Below are positions 5,604 through 7,197 of a stretch of DNA of 7,197 nucleotides, one piece after another. Source of the stretch: Dehalococcoidia bacterium (GTDB lineage: Bacteria > Chloroflexota > Dehalococcoidia > E44-bin15); NCBI GenBank assembly GCA_023129355.1, contig JAGMCC010000065.1, positions 1-7,197 of the forward strand. The letters are read 5' to 3'. Position 1 is the stretch's first letter. Each line of letters opens with the position of its first letter. The notes beneath the pieces were generated by a model that searched no databases, was not told the DNA's origin, and saw only the letters and a list, made by a program, of their open reading frames with translations. The translations under genes were made by a program, and so were the position numbers.

Positions 5604-5609
5604 TATAAT
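5604..5609 (+). promoter_or_regulatory. -10 box of lepB
   Basis: A perfect TATAAT lies 18 bases before the lepB ATG, but the region 17 bp upstream (TAGCAG) is a poor -35 box. A 5-bp inverted repeat, CTAGC (5580-5584) and GCTAG (5593-5597), occupies the -35 to spacer region, so an activator or repressor site is possible. Transcription would start near 5616, leaving only about 12 nt of leader. Confidence 0.45.
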
Positions 5610-5627
5610 TAATCGGTTGTAATAAAA

Positions 5628-6173
5628 ATGCTGAGGCCTACCGTTCGCGAAGTAATAACCACTCTTTTGGTAGCACTGCTTATCTTCCTTGGAGTGCAAG
5701 CCACATTGGAGAGCCGTGTGGTGGAGGGTCTCAGCATGGAGCCCAACCTTCACAGTGATCAACGCGTACTGGTCCTTAAGGCATCCTACTGGTTCGGTGA
5801 TCCCCAGCGGGGAGATATCATCATATTTAACCACCCAGAGGACCCCAGTCGCACGCTCATAAAACGGGTGATTGCGTTACCCGGGGAGGAGGTGGAGATA
5901 AAGGATGGTAAAGTTTATATCACCGATATCAAAAACGATACCTTCTTACTAGATGAGCCCTATATCAAAGAGGAGCCCAACTATACCTATGGCCCCCGGG
6001 TGGTGGCCGAGGACGAATACTTCGTCCTCGGTGACAACCGCAATTCGAGCACCGATTCCCATAATTGGGACATGCTGCCCGGTGACAACGTCATTGGTAA
6101 GGCGTGGCTTCGCTACTGGCCGCTAAGCGAGTGGCAACTCATCTCAGGCTATCCCTATAGCCAGGATCAATGA
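5628..6173 (+). CDS. lepB: type I signal peptidase
   Basis: This membrane-anchored serine protease removes signal peptides from exported proteins outside the cytoplasmic membrane. The 181-residue product has one N-terminal membrane segment (about 9-25, ITTLLVALLIFLGVQAT), followed by the catalytic serine box VEGLSMEPN (32-40, Ser36), the general base in TLIKRVIALPGE (76-87, Lys79), and the conserved VLGDNRNSSTDSHNWD (133-148). The serine-lysine dyad is complete and the length suits the short Gram-positive-style enzymes. The start is ATG 5628, because the membrane segment needs it, but no Shine-Dalgarno sequence precedes it (GGTTGTAATAAAA). It appears to be transcribed alone, divergently from dcd, with no clear terminator before the T-box promoter downstream. 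Confidence 0.95.
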   Translation: MLRPTVREVITTLLVALLIFLGVQATLESRVVEGLSMEPNLHSDQRVLVLKASYWFGDPQRGDIIIFNHPEDPSRTLIKRVIALPGEEVEIKDGKVYITDIKNDTFLLDEPYIKEEPNYTYGPRVVAEDEYFVLGDNRNSSTDSHNWDMLPGDNVIGKAWLRYWPLSEWQLISGYPYSQDQ

Positions 6174-6236
6174 GAAGACCTTTGTCCCCACCCCAATCTT
6201 GTCAGGGACACGGCGAGAAGGAGGTATTTTGGGGTA

Positions 6237-6265
6237 TTGACAAAGAACAATAAGGCTGTTAAACT
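6237..6265 (+). promoter_or_regulatory. promoter of the T-box leader
   Basis: A perfect TTGACA (6237-6242) and TAAACT (6260-6265, 4 of 6) are separated by 17 bp. The expected transcription start is near 6272, just ahead of T-box stem I at 6285. Between lepB and this promoter (6174-6236) I see only a possible stem TGTCCC/GGGACA (6183-6188 with 6205-6210), which has no T-run, and no gene I can support. Confidence 0.7.
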
Positions 6266-6533
6266 TGCGCAAAATAGAGCGAAAGGCTGGGAACAAGACT
6301 AGTAGTCCTCCAGCGAGGCGCAGAGAGTCGGGTTAGGTGGGAACCGATGCCGGCGCAGAGGGTGAATGGACTTGGGAGCTGCAAACCGAAAACCTGACAA
6401 GTTGGATTAGTAGGCTTTGACGGAAGGGCACCGTTATTAGAGCCCAGGGCATAGAGGTGAGAGGAGGACATTATCTCCGTGCCTTAAAATGAGATGGTCT
6501 TGCTCATTCCTCCACAGGTAGGAGAGGGCCAAG

Positions 6534-6566
6534 AAGGGTGGCACCGCGGATTGAGACCCGCCCCTT
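6534..6566 (+). promoter_or_regulatory. T-box antiterminator
   Basis: AAGGG (6534-6538) pairs with CCCTT (6562-6566), and GCGG (6546-6549) pairs with CCGC (6558-6561). The 7-base bulge TGGCACC (6539-6545) holds the tRNA acceptor-binding UGGC. This fold uses bases 6558-6566, which the terminator also needs, so the two exclude each other. Confidence 0.85.
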
Positions 6567-6586
6567 TAAAAGGGGGGGGTCTTTTT
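6555..6586 (+). terminator. intrinsic terminator of the T-box leader
   Basis: GACCCGCCCC (6555-6564) and GGGGGGGGTC (6572-6581) form a 10-position stem with one G-G mismatch around TTTAAAA. TTTTT follows at 6582-6586. It should form when charged tRNA-Trp fails to stabilise the antiterminator. Confidence 0.9.
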
Positions 6587-6626
6587 GATGCGTTATGCTA
6601 GAAAAGGGGGTGAGAAAACGAAATAC

Positions 6627-6645
6627 GATTTAAATCTGGTATACT
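6627..6645 (+). promoter_or_regulatory. possible second trpB2 promoter with adjoining palindrome
   Basis: TGGTATACT (6637-6645) is an extended -10 element (TG-N-TATACT), directly preceded by the perfect palindrome GATTTAAATC (6627-6636). No -35 box is seen at 16-18 bp. It lies after the T-box terminator, so transcripts starting near 6652 would escape tRNA control. Confidence 0.4.
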
Positions 6646-6658
6646 AAATAATTCAAAA

Positions 6659-6665
6659 AAGGAGG
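6659..6665 (+). promoter_or_regulatory. ribosome binding site of trpB2
   Basis: AAGGAGG ends 5 bases before GTG 6671. The next in-frame ATG (6683) is 17 bases from the site, so GTG is preferred as the start. Confidence 0.85.
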
Positions 6666-6670
6666 AAAAA

Positions 6671-7197
6671 GTGGAGAGAACAATGTATTTTCTTGACCCG
6701 AAGAACATGCCAACCCATTGGTACAACATCCAGGCCGATTTGCCAGAGCCTCTGCCGCCACTGCTTCATCCGGAGACGAAAGAGCCAACCAGGCTTCCCC
6801 CTCCCCTCTTCGCTGAGGCACTAAATGAGCAGGAGTTCAGCAAAGAGCGCTGGATTGAAATCCCGGATGAAGTGCAAGCTATTTACCGCACCTGGAGACC
6901 AACAGTATTGCACCGAGCATATCGGCTGGAGAAGGCTTTGGACACACCGGCAAAAATCTTCTACAAATATGAAGGAACAAGCCAGGCTGGGAGTCATAAG
7001 CCGAATACGGCTATTGCTCAGTGTTACTATAACATGAAAGAGGGTGTCAAGCGCATAACTACCGAGACCGGTGCCGGGCAGTGGGGTAGTGCCCTGAGCA
7101 TGGCTGGCGCAATGTTTGGTATTGAGATCAAGGTCTACATGGTTAGGATTAGCTACAACCAGAAGCCCTACCGCCGCATCCTGATGGAGACCTGGGG
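6671..7197 (+). CDS. trpB2: tryptophan synthase beta chain, TrpB2 type (3' end beyond window)
   Basis: This PLP enzyme makes tryptophan from indole and serine (or, in some TrpB2 proteins, phosphoserine). The 175 complete codons seen are roughly the N-terminal 40 percent of a family member. The N-terminal extension with HWYNIQADLPEPLPP (16-30) and ERWIEIPDEV (59-68) is characteristic of TrpB2 rather than the standard TrpB1. The PLP lysine is in GTSQAGSHKPNTA (102-114, Lys110), and TETGAGQWG (131-139) carries the catalytic-type Glu132, with Trp where TrpB1 has His. KVYMVRISYNQKPYRR (154-169) is also TrpB2-like. The start is GTG 6671, fixed by AAGGAGG. The frame is open to the window edge. The gene stands directly behind a tryptophan-type T-box, which supports a role in tryptophan supply. 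Whether trpA or other trp genes follow cannot be seen. Confidence 0.93.
   Translation, partial: MERTMYFLDPKNMPTHWYNIQADLPEPLPPLLHPETKEPTRLPPPLFAEALNEQEFSKERWIEIPDEVQAIYRTWRPTVLHRAYRLEKALDTPAKIFYKYEGTSQAGSHKPNTAIAQCYYNMKEGVKRITTETGAGQWGSALSMAGAMFGIEIKVYMVRISYNQKPYRRILMETW

Larger units (their letters stand above)
6272..6586 (+). ncRNA. T-box riboswitch leader, tryptophan-specific
   Basis: The T-box senses uncharged tRNA and lets transcription continue when the amino acid is scarce. The hallmark AAGGGTGGCACCGCGG is at 6534-6549. Stem I can be paired by hand: GGCT/AGCT (6285-6288 with 6377-6380) and CAAG/CTTG (6294-6297 with 6371-6374). The specifier loop comes next, with AGTA at 6301-6304 on its 5' side, and CCTC/GAGG (6307-6310 with 6358-6361) closes above. 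The loop's 3' strand reads GTGAATGGA (6362-6370), placing codon UGG (Trp) at 6367-6369 followed by the usual purine. An AGAGAG element (6322-6327) lies in the distal part. AATGAG/CTCATT (6488-6493 with 6503-6508) is stem III. The bulge UGGC (6539-6542) can pair with the GCCA end of tRNA-Trp. Confidence 0.93.

Noticed and set aside
6259..6471. Minus-strand frame opposite the T-box leader
   Set aside because: The plus strand here is a structured RNA with base-paired elements. The antisense frame has no ribosome binding site or motif.
6630..7037. Frames opposite or out of phase with the start of trpB2
   Set aside because: The TrpB2 reading from GTG 6671 has strong family motifs over its whole visible length. 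The others are shadows.

Overview
The window looks like a chromosomal segment of an uncultured Chloroflexota, most likely Dehalococcoidia. This is inferred from gene style: a fused ribBA in a compact riboflavin operon, a TrpB2-type tryptophan synthase beta chain behind a T-box leader, a small stand-alone EF-Tu-like barrel protein, and scattered GTCATTGCGAG-ended intergenic repeats. No rRNA or other taxonomic marker is present, so the placement is tentative. Nearly all genes are housekeeping or biosynthetic. There is no phage, transposase, CRISPR or defence module.

Layout. Positions 1-97 hold an inverted-repeat element followed by a sigma-70-like promoter (109-137) and a small EF-Tu domain 2-like gene (181-435, +). 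This gene converges on, and overlaps by 11 bp, the end of a long minus-strand operon read from about 5100 down to 425: dcd (dCTP deaminase, probably bifunctional), ribD, ribE, ribBA, a DUF6506-like gene and ribH. Together the rib products cover GTP and ribulose 5-phosphate to riboflavin, except for the separate phosphatase step, which is not encoded here. ribD and ribE overlap by 20 bp and most other spacings are short. I found no FMN riboswitch. The dcd promoter carries a perfect 6+1+6 palindrome over its -35 box.

Positions 5057-5627 are a 0.57 kb non-coding stretch with the dcd promoter, two more repeats of the GTCATTGCGAG family, a pair of GC-rich hairpins and the promoter of lepB (type I signal peptidase, 5628-6173, +).

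Positions 6174-6670 are non-coding and hold a promoter and a complete T-box leader with terminator (about 6272-6586). Stem I, the specifier loop, the antiterminator and the terminator can all be paired by eye. The specifier reads UGG (Trp) and the acceptor-end bulge reads UGGC, which fits tRNA-Trp with discriminator G. The controlled gene is a TrpB2-type tryptophan synthase beta subunit starting at GTG 6671 and running off the window. A second, extended -10 promoter candidate lies between the T-box terminator and this gene.

I see no clearly new multi-gene system. The items most worth following are the Trp T-box with a possible bypass promoter in front of trpB2, the DUF6506-like gene embedded in the rib operon, the 30-bp tandem expansion inside ribD, and the palindrome over the dcd/rib promoter.
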